From: Lanius collurio
Taxonomy: Eukaryota > Chordata > Aves > Passeriformes > Laniidae
Reading direction: 5' to 3'
Assembly: GCA_020086605.1 (NCBI GenBank)
Contig: JACBWW010000096.1
Location: 434,001-498,000 of the forward strand
DNA: 64,000 bases
Part shown: positions 24,856-38,400 of the stretch, piece after piece
Position numbering within the stretch: position 1 is the stretch's first letter
Layout of the letters: each line of letters starts with the position of its first letter
Translations under genes and position numbers: made by a program
Notes under the pieces: model-generated
Told to the model about the DNA's origin: nothing
Database searches by the model: none
What the model saw: the letters and a program-made list of their open reading frames with translations, nothing else

Positions 24856-27800
24856 TGTGCTTCCCTGCAAACAGTTGTTTCTAGCCTTTAGAGTATCAAG
24901 CACTCACATTAAAAATGGAAATTAAAAGAAGAAATATTTTAATAGATGATAGTATTTTATAACATCCAATCTTTAAATCTTCAGAGCCATAAAATATATC
25001 ACCTCACAAGTAGGGCATGATACCAATCAACACCAAGACATCCCAGTAAACATGTCACAATAAACTGCAATGAAAGAGGATGATACATAAAAGTGATGGA
25101 TGACTGTACTGGGGAAACCACAATTTTTCAAAGCATTGCTATAGTTAAAAGACAGTAACATCTGAGAAAAATAATAACTAATTAACAAGGTATCTGCAGT
25201 ACATTTCATGTTTAACTGGAGCTGCTTGTGGAGAGTTCATTCCTAAACCTTTAATATATCACTGAAGATGATCTAGGGCCTTACACATAAAATGCTATAG
25301 TTAAGAGCTTAAATAAAATATACAAGAAATAGTTCTAGGCTACCTTCATATGTGCTAAAGACATATTTTACTTGAGGTTACAAAAAATACTTTGTTCTAT
25401 AGCCCACCAGCTATTCAGGCAGTAGGACACAATATGTGTGTATATTTATACATGTATATTTGCATGTGTGTACAACTCAGATGCACAAACCACACAAGGA
25501 GCTGTTGAACCTTCCTTCAAATACTGCATGAAGAAACTTAATGAACCCCTAGAGCTTAATTTCTTGCTGTAAATCAACTTGAAATTTCACACGCCATAAT
25601 AAACAAGACAAGGAATTGTCATCAAGTTTCTCATGTGATGTTTCATCTCAAGCATATAGGTTTGTAAAATTAAAAAGAAACCCTCAGAAACAAAGTCAGT
25701 GGATTTCAGAAGTTTGTCTTTTCCTCTAAGGATGCTGCCTAACAGCACATGGTGAGCAAAGGCAGTATTGCCTCTCTCCTCTCCAGCCCTATACCATTTA
25801 AACCCATGTAATCAAACCACTTGAATAAAACAAAAATAAGTAGCAGCCATTTTCTAAAGCATAGCACAGGTAAAATATACAGCTACTAAAATCTTAAATG
25901 ACTTTAAAGATCTCCTGGGTTGTTCAGGAGTTCTAGTTCTGCTATAGCACCAGCTGAATAAGGGTCACCTCCCTCCAGAGGCCACCAAAGAGTGAGTGAC
26001 CGGTAACAGAGGCTGCACTGCTTCAACTGACTCAAAATCTCTTCATCTAGAGATGTAACTCTGAATGATTAATTTCTGCCATAATAGGAGAGACCAAATT
26101 AAAAAAAAAAAAAAAACAAGTTATAAACTTATTAGTATTAAACTTAGATGTTACTTTTTCCAGAATATTTTTTTTCCATATCAATAGAGAGGGGAAACAT
26201 CCTCCATAGCCAAGCTTTCAATGGCATCATGTCAGTCTCAACTGGGACAAAGTCAGCTTTTCCTCAAAGTAAAACAAAACGCAAGCAGAATTTCTCATTT
26301 AATGATTGATTTTGTTATACATTCAGGGAAGGTGGAATGCACTCCATTCAAAGACTTGCAATTCGGGGAAGCAACAAGGTTTGTCTTGAACTCTCAAAAT
26401 ATACTACATTTCAACATTATTATAAATACTGCAAAAGCCTCTTGCCACAGGCATTTGCTTATGCCATTGAGCAAATGTGTTTTGTTTTGTAGTTAAGAGG
26501 CTCCTCCCTTCTCCAGTTTCTCCAGATTAAGGTCTGGTTACTTTTTTCCCCCCTTTGGTGCTATGACATTCATTTTAAAGCACTGTATTCCCAGTTTCCC
26601 CAAACTGGACAAACTGCTTGTTTCCCTATAATTCACAGCAAAATTCTTCCTTTGAGTAGAAAGGATACCACTCATATCTGCCAAATACAGTTAAATAGAG
26701 CATCAAATCTTGCACTAGACATGAGTCTATTCTACATCTGTGTTAGAAGCCTTCACACCCCTTATGCCTGTGTTTACATTTGGAATTATTTTGGTCTCCT
26801 AGCAATAGAAAAAAATACACAAAACATTGAGAAAGACTTAAAAATAAAAAATAAGGAAGAGTTTGGTGCTTTTTTAAAATCCGGCCCTCAGTAATTTGGC
26901 TAAAATCACACAAAAAAAAAAAGGTAGTGTAGTCAAGATAAACATTTCATCAGGCTTCCTTTGATTTATCTACTAATACACTAGCAATTCAACAATTATT
27001 TCCAGCTTCTGAAGCTCACTTTTTTAGTTATAGATCCATGGCAGTCATGTTTTTTAAAACATGGTACACTCTCCTGAACAACAGGAAGTAAGTTTATAGA
27101 ACAGGTCAAGAAACAACCAGCATATATTTAAATACCATGGACTTCCCAGGCTTCATCCACAAGGGAACGAAATAGATGCTGACTAAACATTTCTCAGATC
27201 ATCTATAAATAATATAGTAAAAAGTAGCATCAAAATCTAACAGAAGAAAATATTCAACTGATTCAAGGACTACACCAAGAATCAAAATGCCTCTGCATGC
27301 AAAGAGCAAGATGAGATTCACCAGGATTTCCTTTAAGCCAAGTGAAACAAGTAGAAATACAGGCCATGTATCAAATCAGCAGGTCAGAAACAGAAAAGAA
27401 ATTGGCAAAGAAAAAAAACTGGCAAAGACTCAAAAATGAACTAACACAGAAAAATAGAAATTTTAAAAAGAAAACAGTATCTTAGTAACTAGAGCAAAGA
27501 GGTTACATAAAACAATTTTTTAATTTTCAAAACAAGAATGAAGTAGAAGGCAAAGAACAGGCGAAGACAGAAGCTCAATACACTCACATGTAATGATAGA
27601 GCATGTATTTGCAAACTATATTATGGATTACTTTTTATTGATCTACAGGATATTTACAATATTCCACTTCATAATCAGGAGAGTCTTGTTCCTTCTGCAA
27701 CTGAAATTTCTGCTAAAACAGTTCAATTAGAAGCAGGCTGCAATAAATTCACCTTTAAACTCACTTTTCATATCAGTAGCATGCATTAAATGCATCTCAC

Positions 27801-30179
27801 CACAAAGTTAGTCATGCACCAGCCTTCCTCTGAACCTATGTGAAAAACCGTCCCTTTTTAATCCACACATCAATGAGAGCCTGGTTATTTAAACTGTAGA
27901 AACCAAAGGATGCCCATACCACTTCTGTCTTCAACAGCTCCCACAGAAGAAGAGCGTGCCTTCAGTTCTCTTGTTGGGTGAGCTATTCAGGCTTAAATAA
28001 GACTCCTGAATGCAACACTTTAAGTAAAACAATTTAAAGCCTTGCTTACTCCCTTCTCAAAATGCCACTTCTGAATTATTTGCAATTGAGAGGAATTCTA
28101 TTCCACCATCCAAGCCCTGCCATTCACTCCTAGCTTCCCAAACCTCCTCCTGAGCTCTGGAGTTTCTTTATCACCTGTATTCTGCATACAAACCAGACTG
28201 GACACACATCTGAAGTAGCTTTACATCAGTTATTATCTTTTTATGCATTTCCTAAATACTGCATTTTCCTTACGTATTTTGCCTTGACAGCATTGTTTTG
28301 CATTTCTAGAAATATCTCTGTCCTCATCCATCAGTATATTTCTCCTTTCCTGCTTGTCCCCCAGGGTCAATCTGAAATATCTTAAAATAGATCTCTATTG
28401 GCAGCAACACCAAGAGAAAATATTTCTCTCATGCACCTTTTTAAATGTTGTTTATATGCTATTTATGACAGGATTGAGCAAATTCTTAAAATATCTTTCA
28501 AAACCAGATATACTTCTAAAAGGCATTTATTGGTTCTATGTAAATGTATACTAACGAAAATAAGATGTGGCTCAGCACTGAAATACAAAATGAGAGATAA
28601 CATTGATGTGAATCACTTGAATTAGATGCATCAACAGTTTAATTGCACTGACAGCCTATAGCTATTTCTACTTCTTCAGTGAGTACTTCAATACTAACAA
28701 GTACCTGGATGTTTTCCTCCTAACTTACATAAACTAACAACAAATAAAATTAATGTTAGGTCTGGGAAGTCAAGCAAGTGTCCAGACTGTGCTAAAACTG
28801 CTTTATTGGTTCAATTGCAATCAAGCACAGAAATATCTGTTTCCTATGCCATGGGATTAGAAAATAATAAAATCCATTTTTATGACACTATTTCACAACA
28901 AAAGCCCACCAATGTTTCTGTGTTTCAATTAAGATGTGTAAAGGGAGGAGACGAGAGACAAGATGAAAAAGATATGGGAGAAGGAAGAAAGAGGAAGAAC
29001 TGAAGTTACTGCTTCCAAATTAACACATGGCTTCATTAAGATTTATTTAAGGCACTTGAAGGACTCAAACACTGAGATCTCATCAGAGTTAAATGCCAGT
29101 TTAGAAAAAGTTTAACTTTTTAGCACTACATATTGATGCTTTTATTTATAAATGCATACCTACATGCTAAAAGTTCAAGTTAAAATCTTCAACTTATGTG
29201 ATGAAAAATGCACCAAATATAGCTCATGATAGTAGAAAGACAGAATGACAGAATGATTTTATTCTTAAACTTAGAAAGATTAAAAAAACCCTACCAATTT
29301 AGCAGTAACCTCTGGGATTCTAAATTGTGGAGGAAAAGATAAAAGAAAAAAGAATCATTATGACAGATATAACTTATATTTTCAATGAGGTTTTTTTTTC
29401 TTTTTTCAAAGTATGTTTTGATTTCTAACAGTTGGCACAAGTTTTGATTTAAAGAGTACTTACAGCTAGCTGATTAAATATTTGTGGTACTCAGCACTAA
29501 AAAGAAAAATATGAATGCATAATAAATTAATTAATATATCTGTTTTGCTGATGCTATTAAAATGCCACATGAATTTTATTAGGTAAAATTCTAGGAGCAA
29601 TGAATGGGCCCATAACTGTCTTGCATACAGGGGGAGGGCTGTAACCAGGGATCAAACCTGATCTGGAAACGATGACTTGTGTCAGCTGAAAAGATCCCAG
29701 GCTTTATCTTGCAAGAGGCTGGGTTAGTAGGTATCACCCAGTGATAAACTCTTTGGTTAATACTGGAGGGGAGCAAATCCCTCACTTCTCTTTTCACTGT
29801 TTTTCTGTCTAAAGAATAAAAATTTCTCAAGGCAGAATGGTACATTAGACACCAGAAGGGTCTCTCCCAGCTGTCCTTGCCAGAACTCCAACATAACTAC
29901 ATTTTAATAACATCTGAAAACAGCAAACTTCTGCTACCACTTCTTGAACTATCAGTGAACAAGACAAAAGGGTGAGGGTAAAAACCATTAAGCTATTCTT
30001 TAATCAAAATAACCAAATAATCATATTTCAGAACAGAAACTCAAAGCAAGGGCCTTCCAACCCAGAAGAAATTAAGAAAATGCCCCAAATCACCCACAAA
30101 AGACACAGGTTCATGGTGGATTCTTAGTTCTCTTGATAGCTGAATCTTCAGTAAATACAAAAGGAAACTACCAAGCATT

Positions 30180-30330
30180 TATATAGAGCATAAGGTACAA
30201 TTAAGCACTTATTGGCATTTAATTGTTATTAATTATGCCACTTTCTGTCATAAATCACCAATTACATACAATATGTTGAGCTTAATTGCTGTACATAAAA
30301 CCCATGTGTGTTTGCACACATACACAGGCA
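30180..30330. promoter_or_regulatory. Candidate conserved non-coding element (homeodomain-rich)
   Basis: Dense homeodomain core words: CAATTAAG, an NKX-like CACTTA, TTTAATTG, TTAATTATG and CCAATTAC, within about 100 bp near 30197-30265. There is no coding potential. Function is inferred. Confidence 0.27.
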
Positions 30331-30709
30331 TACATACACATGTGTTCACTAAAACAGCTATTATTTCTCATTATTCTTAATTAAAATAGAAATCAAAACC
30401 ACTAATAGAAGCTAATTTCCAACTCTATTTAATGGAAAGTGCAAGATCCACTTCCATTAGGGTATTTCTATAAAGAAATTTACAGTTTCATAATGAGATT
30501 ATTATTTTGCCCTCTCCCTTTCCACTGTTTATGTTTCTAAAAGGAAAGACAGTCCTGCTGAAGACTATGGCTCTGACATCCCTGAAAATGAAAACTCTCT
30601 AGATCCTCAGGGCAGCTAGGGCTGGGAAAAGCACAGAAATTTTCTCAGACAGCTCCAAACTGCCCCAGCAATGCTGCAGAATGCCAGATTGTTCTTGACC
30701 CCTTGCAGA

Positions 30710-30900
30710 GCCTGCTGAAACCAATGCCAATTACTGTCAGTTTTGTTGGTTTATTCTGCAGTGTAGGCACCTGTAGACTCTGAAATCAAACACGATTGCA
30801 ATTGTTTTCACACAGGTCACCACACAGCCATTAGCTGGCAACAACTGTCACTCATTACCCACTGAAAATGTGATCAGATTGACAGCACAGACATGAAAGT
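30710..30900. promoter_or_regulatory. Candidate conserved non-coding element
   Basis: Balanced composition with CCAATTACTGTC, GATTGCAATTG, CATTAGCTGG, two ACTGTCA/TGACAG-type TALE half-sites and TCATTACCC. Function is inferred from motif content. Confidence 0.25.
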
Positions 30901-33900
30901 CACTTTTGTCCCTCATAAATCTGGACTACTCCTCACATCAAAAGGAGTCAGCCCTTCCCTTCTTCAGATGTTTGTGTACCTACCCAAATCCACTCTAAGA
31001 ACTGCCATTAAATACACGTCTGTACTATATTGAACAAGTAGAAACACAAAGCAATTTGCCTACAACAAAGGCTGTTCTGAAGCCACTTGTTCCTCAACAG
31101 CACATGAAAAGAGTATTTACATGTGCTGGGCAGGAGAAAATGAGGAGAAGGGAAGGGAGGGAGTGAACTTCTGGCAGGTTAACAAATTCATGGGATTTAT
31201 TGCAGAATAAAGATGGAAAAACCTCAAGTCCAATGTCTCTTGCAAGTGCATCCTGCTACCAGCATCTTCCCGGTTATTTTAAGAGGACCCTATCTCAGTC
31301 CTCCCTGCCAATATAAGGCCCAGAAACACATAACAATAACAGCAACTTTTAGGTAATCAGTCTTGATGTAAACTGATAAAGGAACACTTCCAATCTCATG
31401 AAGCATTCTGCTAGTCTCATCTCCGAGTAACAACTAGAGCTCCAGACTTGACAACAAGCCCTACGGAACGTCAGAGAGTTAGTTTCAGTCATTTCCACTT
31501 ACCATGTTCTCATTATTAGCTGAGAAATTATTATACATTCTGTTTATTGCTAGCTAACAGCTCTCTCCAAACTCTAAGCTCATATAAACAGTTTCCTTTT
31601 TATCTACTGCCCCAGGAGAGCCAAATACATAAGGACAGAGACACATCTCATCTTGCTAAAAGTGTTCTTTCCAATGCCATCTCCCCAGCTTCCTTAGTAA
31701 GAGCAAAAAATTCAGGCTAAAAAGATCAGGAAATGCAATAAAGATGATGGCAGGCTGGTGAAAGTCCAATAAAAGTAGATAGAGTAAGTAGAAGATGAGA
31801 GTCCAATAAAATAAAATTGGTAGTTTAAAGACCCATCAAAATAAGTCAAACAATCACAAAGGAAAAGCCAAATGACATCTTAGTTAGTGGAGGTCAGGAA
31901 ATATAATTTTCACCCAATTTCTTCCCAACAGATAAAGTTCAAAAATCTCAGAGAACAAAATGATTGTCAGAGTGACCTTCCCTCAAACCAAAGAGGAGAT
32001 GTTTTAGCAGTGAGAAACAATGTTAGTATGAAGTTGTTAAAACTCTTACAGAACCTATTGAATCTATTGTTAATAAGTCAGTACTTGCCTCCTCTGGGCA
32101 AAACTAAACAAAACAGAATTCAGTAAGTCTCTCTTCCTTTTCCTGTGTTTTAACTTTTTTTATAGCTATTGAACTTCCCTTTATACCTACGCAAAGGATA
32201 TTCCATTTAGTTTACCAATTCAGATTTAAGACTGTGACAGGTGTAATGGTTATTACAAACAATAGACACGGTATTCAGACTATCACAACACATTATGCCT
32301 GCCACTAAAAGTCATTAAAGTGATGCAAAAGCTAGTATTACTACAAGAACTAGGTTTTCTTACTTCTGCCCCTTATTTCCCCCTCTGTTTTTCTGTTTCT
32401 GACTGTTCTTACTGCCAGCATCTGAATTAATTCTTGACTGGCAATTAAAAATAACAAGTCCTCCCACTTGCACAACAAGTTCTCCTTTCTTACACACTGA
32501 AAAATTCCAGGTAGTTGATTTTTTCTATCTCAAGTTGATCAAAATTAGATGAAGTACCTCATAAAACAACATTTTTCTATTACACTTGACACTTCAATAG
32601 ATATTAGTACTCCAACAATACCAACTGCCATCACTGATGGAAACTTCATGAAACATGCCAAGCGAGTTACTCAATAAAAACACCTGAAATACGAAATACT
32701 TTATTCCTTAATATATTTTGGTTATTTTAATGGGAGATTAATATCTTTTCCACAAACTTGGCTTGTATAAAGGTGAACCTTATGAATCTCCTGCAGACTA
32801 ACCTTTAGTGTAGAAGGGACATGCTACTAGAACAACAGGTAAAAAAAAAAATGCAGAAATGTGAGAAGATATTTAAGAACAATAATTTTATAAAGCAATA
32901 CGAGTGGATACTCCTGGCTAATATACTGGAACCCATTACTCTATTGCCACTTCGTTAGTATTTGTATCACATAATAAACAACTATTTTGTCCCATTGCCA
33001 TGATTCATAATAATGCTAAAAAGAATTCTGATTCTCAATGCTTGTTTTAGCCTTAATTTCTTGTTAAGCAGATGTTAAGATACAGGAACTACTTAGACTT
33101 AAGCTACTAATTTCTTTTATTCCACAAACATATACAGAGATAGACTACAAAATGACAAAATACTAATTAATGGGAATACATAAGACAGTGAAAAGCATGC
33201 TAGGAAACAGCTTTTTTTTTTTACCATAATACAACTAGTTCTGTGAAAATGAGAGATTTTAACAGAAATCCTTCCTTCTCATATTTGCATTAACCAGCTA
33301 TACTGTAAATGCTGCCTGTCTGCAGTAGCCTGAATCTTATCAGAAAGATCAGAATTTTCAATTAAAATGAAGAGACAAAACCATAAAAGTCAAAACACAA
33401 AAACATGGAAAAAATGTTGCAAAGCTGAAGAGCAAATATTGAAAGTAACACAGAGAAAAATAGTATACAAGTGAGACAGGGCCCAATTCTGACTTGAGGC
33501 CAGGATTAGAAATAGCTGGTCCTAAAATGAGGGAAATAGACACTCTCAATTGTAACTTTTGATGGATAATAACCATTTGAAATGTGCTATCAAAATCAGA
33601 TTCATCCAAATGATGCGTTTTCTCATTAAAGAGTAGGCTAAAGAAGAGAAGACATTGATTAAACTCCTCTGATCCTCCACCTCTCTACCTTACTTCCTCC
33701 AATGTCAGACTGAAATAAACAAAATAAAAATAGATCCATTAGTGAACATACTAGCAAATTGAATTACAGATAATTTTGTTACCTCCTACAATTTTTTAAA
33801 AGTCTTTTCATCTGTATGAGGAGAATAATGATAGAAAAGAAAAAAAGACCATAACAAATGGTTGAGCTGCTCCCACTAATAAAGCCAATAGTTCAGAAGA

Positions 33901-34569
33901 AATTACAAAACTTGAACTCAACTTCTACTTCATACTTTAGATTAATATCACTTGCTGATGAAAATTTCCTTTTATTATTTTTTTCATTTATAGTTTACAA
34001 CCTTATCTATTTCAAAACAGGTTTTAGTGAAAAAACTCTTCCCACTACCTGAAATTTTGTCTTCTAATCTTGCTTCACCATTTACTGAAAAAAGATCTTT
34101 TTTCATAATACTAAGGTGGTTTAACGTTCCATTTACACACCAACTCACACAAGTTTTTTTTCTGTAGAAGAAAGCATCCCAAACTGATGAGTATCTGCAA
34201 ACTGTGACTCACAGAAATTCTAATTTATTCCCAGCTAAAACAATCACCATTTCTATTGTAATGAACATTTCTGACCCCAGGCTAATAAAACCAGTGTCAA
34301 TTAATAGCAACTTAATATTTTGCAAATAATGTAAGCATGATGCAGGAATAGCAAATTCTTGTACGTGTCACAGCAACAGCTGTTCTAATTGCCTACTTTT
34401 CTGTCATTTGCTTTCAGATGTTCTGACTCCAAGTCTTGGTGCTTCTTGTACTAAGCCTTGCAAAATCCAGTCTTCTGGACAACCCTAAGCTACAAATAAC
34501 GAATACCAAGGCATTATAGGATCTGAACATAAAATTCCCCAGCAGGTAACCACAATAATGACACTGCTT

Positions 34570-34990
34570 TCAAATTATAGTACGTTAAAAGCTTCAGAAG
34601 GCTGCATAATAAATTTGGTAAGTGATTAATTTAATATACCCATTGCTGCCACAATGATTGCAGAGGCACGGTACGAGCGGGTGTGGAATACACAAGTGTT
34701 TGACTGGTACAGCCAGATGTGAAGACAGCTGAAGTGAATCCTGGCACACCCAAATAAAGAACAGTATGAACTGCTACAACTGAAATGTAGAGCTTTGTAT
34801 TCTGGCTTTGTTTCCTTGCAAGAAGGTCAAACCAGGAATATGGAACTGTATGTTTTTCACTGGACTGTTTATGCCACCACGTGCTAAATGTTTCACGTTT
34901 TGATCAGCGCTGCTGCCTGCAGCTTATTCCATTTTATTATCACCACTGTCATTATCACCTGCATTAAATGTCCATGTTAAATATTTCCCT
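34570..34990. promoter_or_regulatory. Candidate conserved non-coding element
   Basis: Contains a nuclear-receptor half-site AAGGTCA (34823-34829), an E-box CACGTG (34878-34883), GATTGCAG, and a cluster of CpGs near 34668-34682 that is unusual for this AT-rich window. Function is inferred. Confidence 0.27.
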
Positions 34991-35423
34991 GATGTCTCTG
35001 CACCAAAGGACCAGCTTCATCTAACTACCTTTTCCAAAGTGGATCTCCATATTTATTCAAATTTCCCTTTATTATGTGCAAGTTCTGATTTAAGCCTAAA
35101 GCACGAAGGCAATCAATGCTGAAGAATGACTAGAAACGCTTTCTTTATTCCACTCCTCACTGAATAGAAAGTTTCCATTATCTCCCTCAACATCTTTACT
35201 CTATCAATTTGACAGGGGCACATGGTTCTACACTCCACTGCCCTCACTCTAGAACTGTACACAGCTTTCCTATCTTTTTCTAATAAAAGTATGATAAATG
35301 ATATTGTCTAGTGAAAACTACTTGTCTTCCCTCATAAGCGTCATCTTCCTTCTAGTTGCTCTATACTTTATCAAAATGCATATTAGAGTAAATATCCAGC
35401 GTCAGTCAAAACTTAGGTGCATG

Positions 35424-35424
35424 N
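35424..35424. other. Single ambiguous base (N)
   Basis: The sequence reads GCATGNGGC here. This is an isolated assembly or consensus ambiguity, not a gap. Confidence 0.99.
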
Positions 35425-38400
35425 GGCTTTTCCTTCTGAAGCACCATAATCAAATACAAGGCTACAATGAAAAGCTGTTTCAGTGCCCTAGTGCCCAGAT
35501 CACATTCTCTTATTGAGCTCCCTGCCCTTTCCTACCTGTCCTTCCTCCCTCCCCTCTTCAAACAAGAAGTACAGCTTGATCTTTTCCTTGATCTTTCTGT
35601 AAAAAGCAATCCATAATATTGACCTCTAAGAAGCTGCTAGCAATTAGATTTCCCAAGGGGTTACCGGAGTGAGGCCAATGTTAGATGATTCAGGAATTGT
35701 AAGTATTCCAGGGACTTTTCTGAATAAAACTCCTTCACCTGGAATAACTCCAGAAACACCTTGGCTGAGCAAGAGACTGAGTGGTAGTCTTCAAGCCACC
35801 TCTTTCTACAACTCCAGCTACTGCTCCCTGTGTTCCCTGCCAATCCACTCTAGAGCAGCTCTTAATTCCCACAGGCAAAGTTGCAACTGCTTGTAACAGC
35901 CCTGTATGCCTTAAGTACTGACCATGGGCACAGGGTGATTGGAGGTTTTCAGTTGCTTTCCTTAATGGAAGTGTGGACTAATTAAAAAGAAGTCCACCAA
36001 GAAAACGTGGTTGTCAAAGAAGGATAAAATCCTGCATACTCTCTCTGCACAGAGAAATAATTTTCATTGCTCAGTAAAAACATTCATTATTCTTTAGAAG
36101 AGAGCTCTCAGCCACTTTAGTAGTGAAAATTCTTAGCCATACTCTTGTACTCTCTTCCTTATGAACAATTATTTATAACAAATTAAGCTTAAAGTTCTTA
36201 AGAGCTTAAAACTACCACTCAGCCATCAGAGATAAATATTTCTTGAGAAATTCTCTCTTTAAAATAAATTTCTCCACATACCAAAGCTCTGCTGTTCTTG
36301 AATAAGGTAACTCTGCAAAAACAATATAATTTGTCTTCTTCCCACCTCGGGACGACAAGCAAGTCTTGGGACCAGATGAATTTTTGGATTCATCCTTTCA
36401 TTCCTTCTCAAACATTTTTCAAGTCATTTTTCCAGACAACTTTATCTCCCAAATACTTCAACAAAGCCTATTCAGGAGACAGGGTCAGCAAACCTCAGGC
36501 TCTTCCTAACATCCCCTTTATTTTCATAAAATGATCCATAGGCCATTGAGGTATAAAACACCATGATACTAAAGGACTCGCCAGGCATTTAGAATCTATA
36601 AATCAGAGGGAACACCTGTCTTTGAAGTAAGTTTCTTTCAGCTGACTGGTGAAAAAGTAGTTCAGCATGTAGCCATCAATGTACAAATCCTCTCAAAAAC
36701 ATAGCAAATAATGCCACTTTGAGACTGTAACAGCATCAACTCATCCAAAACTAAATCTTTCCTGAAGTCACTAAGAGGTCTCTGCCATATATTTGTATAT
36801 AAAAAGTTTAATTCCAGATGGATGTGTAGAACTGCTTGATTTTTTCATGCTGGATGTGAAATGAAGACACGTGTAGGGAACTGCAGCACTCATTGTGAGC
36901 TGAACAATCTCCCTGGGTGTAGTGCCAAGAGGTGCTCACAGGAAGAAGCCACTCAGTAACTGTTTTCTCAGCTTTTTAAGAAACTGAGAAGTCCATTCAT
37001 GCAGTGGACAGCAATTCTTTAATTAATGGAGCAGAAGTACAACTGTGATTTTTGCAATATTTAAGTTACAAAAATTAGAATTTTTTAAAAATATTTTCAA
37101 CCCAGCATTTGCAAAGCCATCTGACTTCCTTCTCGCTTATTCAGTAAAAACAAAAGCAACCTCAAAGAACATAGGAGGTGTTTTAGTAGCTGCTAGTGTT
37201 AGTTTAGAACATCAAATTAGGAGTGAAAAAGAAGAGACTAAAGAGCCTCCTTAAAAAATATACTTTGTATAATTCATTATGTATACATATGTACCACAGA
37301 CATGTTCATAAGTTAAAAAAAAAGGCAAAAAAATACACACCTGAAGGTTTTTCTGTCAGTGACAGGCTAAATTTGATAATTGCCTGAATTAAAAATATTA
37401 GTTTCCCTCACATTTCCAAATCTTGCAGAATTCCTAAGTTACAATGTCCCAGAAAGCTGAGGTTTTTCCAGTGAGAGCAGACAGTGCATTCAGAACAGAA
37501 AACAGGAGCATAGGAACATGTAAATACATTGTAGATATTTGGAAAAAAATTAAGAATAATGTCTTGATTATACAAAGCATGTTCAATGTCTTACAACCAG
37601 ACAATCATTATTAGAAAACCATCCCAACTCAAGAAAAACAAACCACCATCAGAAAACCCAAACTGTTGAACAACCACTTGACATTACCAACTGCATGATC
37701 CATTAGAGACCATTTACTGACTATCTAATCCAAAACAGATTATCACAGCATAAGAGAATAATCTTCTTGAAGAATTCACAATGGCATGGAAAACATCTGC
37801 CTCCTTTGACTGTATTGATGGAGTAAACCTTCATTTAAAAGGACAGCAAGGCAAGAGAAAGGTATTTCACATGAAGTGACTGCACAAGAACAATACTGTG
37901 TGGTCAAAACTGGTAGAGAAATCACTTTAAGGAGATCTTGCATGGCTACTCTTAACCTGTGCTATTTACTTTTGAATTTCTCAAAATTCTCCATTAACAG
38001 TCAGAAAAAAAATAATGGTAGATTGAATTTTTCTACTGAAACCATTGAATTTGGGTTAATAAAAAAGTGATAGTAACAAAAACAGCATACTAGCAAAAAA
38101 TCCATGATCCAAGTGTGTAAAAAATAAGTAGTGAGTCAAGGGATGAAAGAGTAGGTTGGGTTTTGCACACTGTGAATCTGGAATTTTGTCCTAAACGTAA
38201 ACAGAAAAAACTTATTCCAGGCTAGCACTGATGAAAACATGAAAAATGAGGAAGAAAGAGGACCCTTCTTGCCACTCAGTCACCTTCTGGGATTTGAGGA
38301 ACCGTTGTTCTGTCTTTGGCACTTTTGTGCTAGTCCAGATCAAACAAACCAGAGGGGGATGCAGAGGTTTTCCAAGTACTTGAAGCTCCTATTGATTTCT

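Larger units (their letters stand above)
24856..35423. other. Long non-coding stretch, no gene or transposon seen
   Basis: AT-rich unique DNA without a recognisable transposable element. It includes a 16-A run at 26101-26116 and short TG/TA-rich patches near 25435-25475 and 30305-30345. Motif-rich blocks at 30180-30330, 30710-30900 and 34570-34990 are listed separately. Confidence 0.55.

Noticed and set aside
25435..25475. TG/TA-rich patch as a microsatellite
   Set aside because: Units are too irregular and short to call a tandem repeat.
34417..34490. Strong plus-strand acceptor (TTTGCTTTCAG) followed by a short open frame
   Set aside because: The open phase ends at a stop within about 25 codons and no donor or partner exon is visible.
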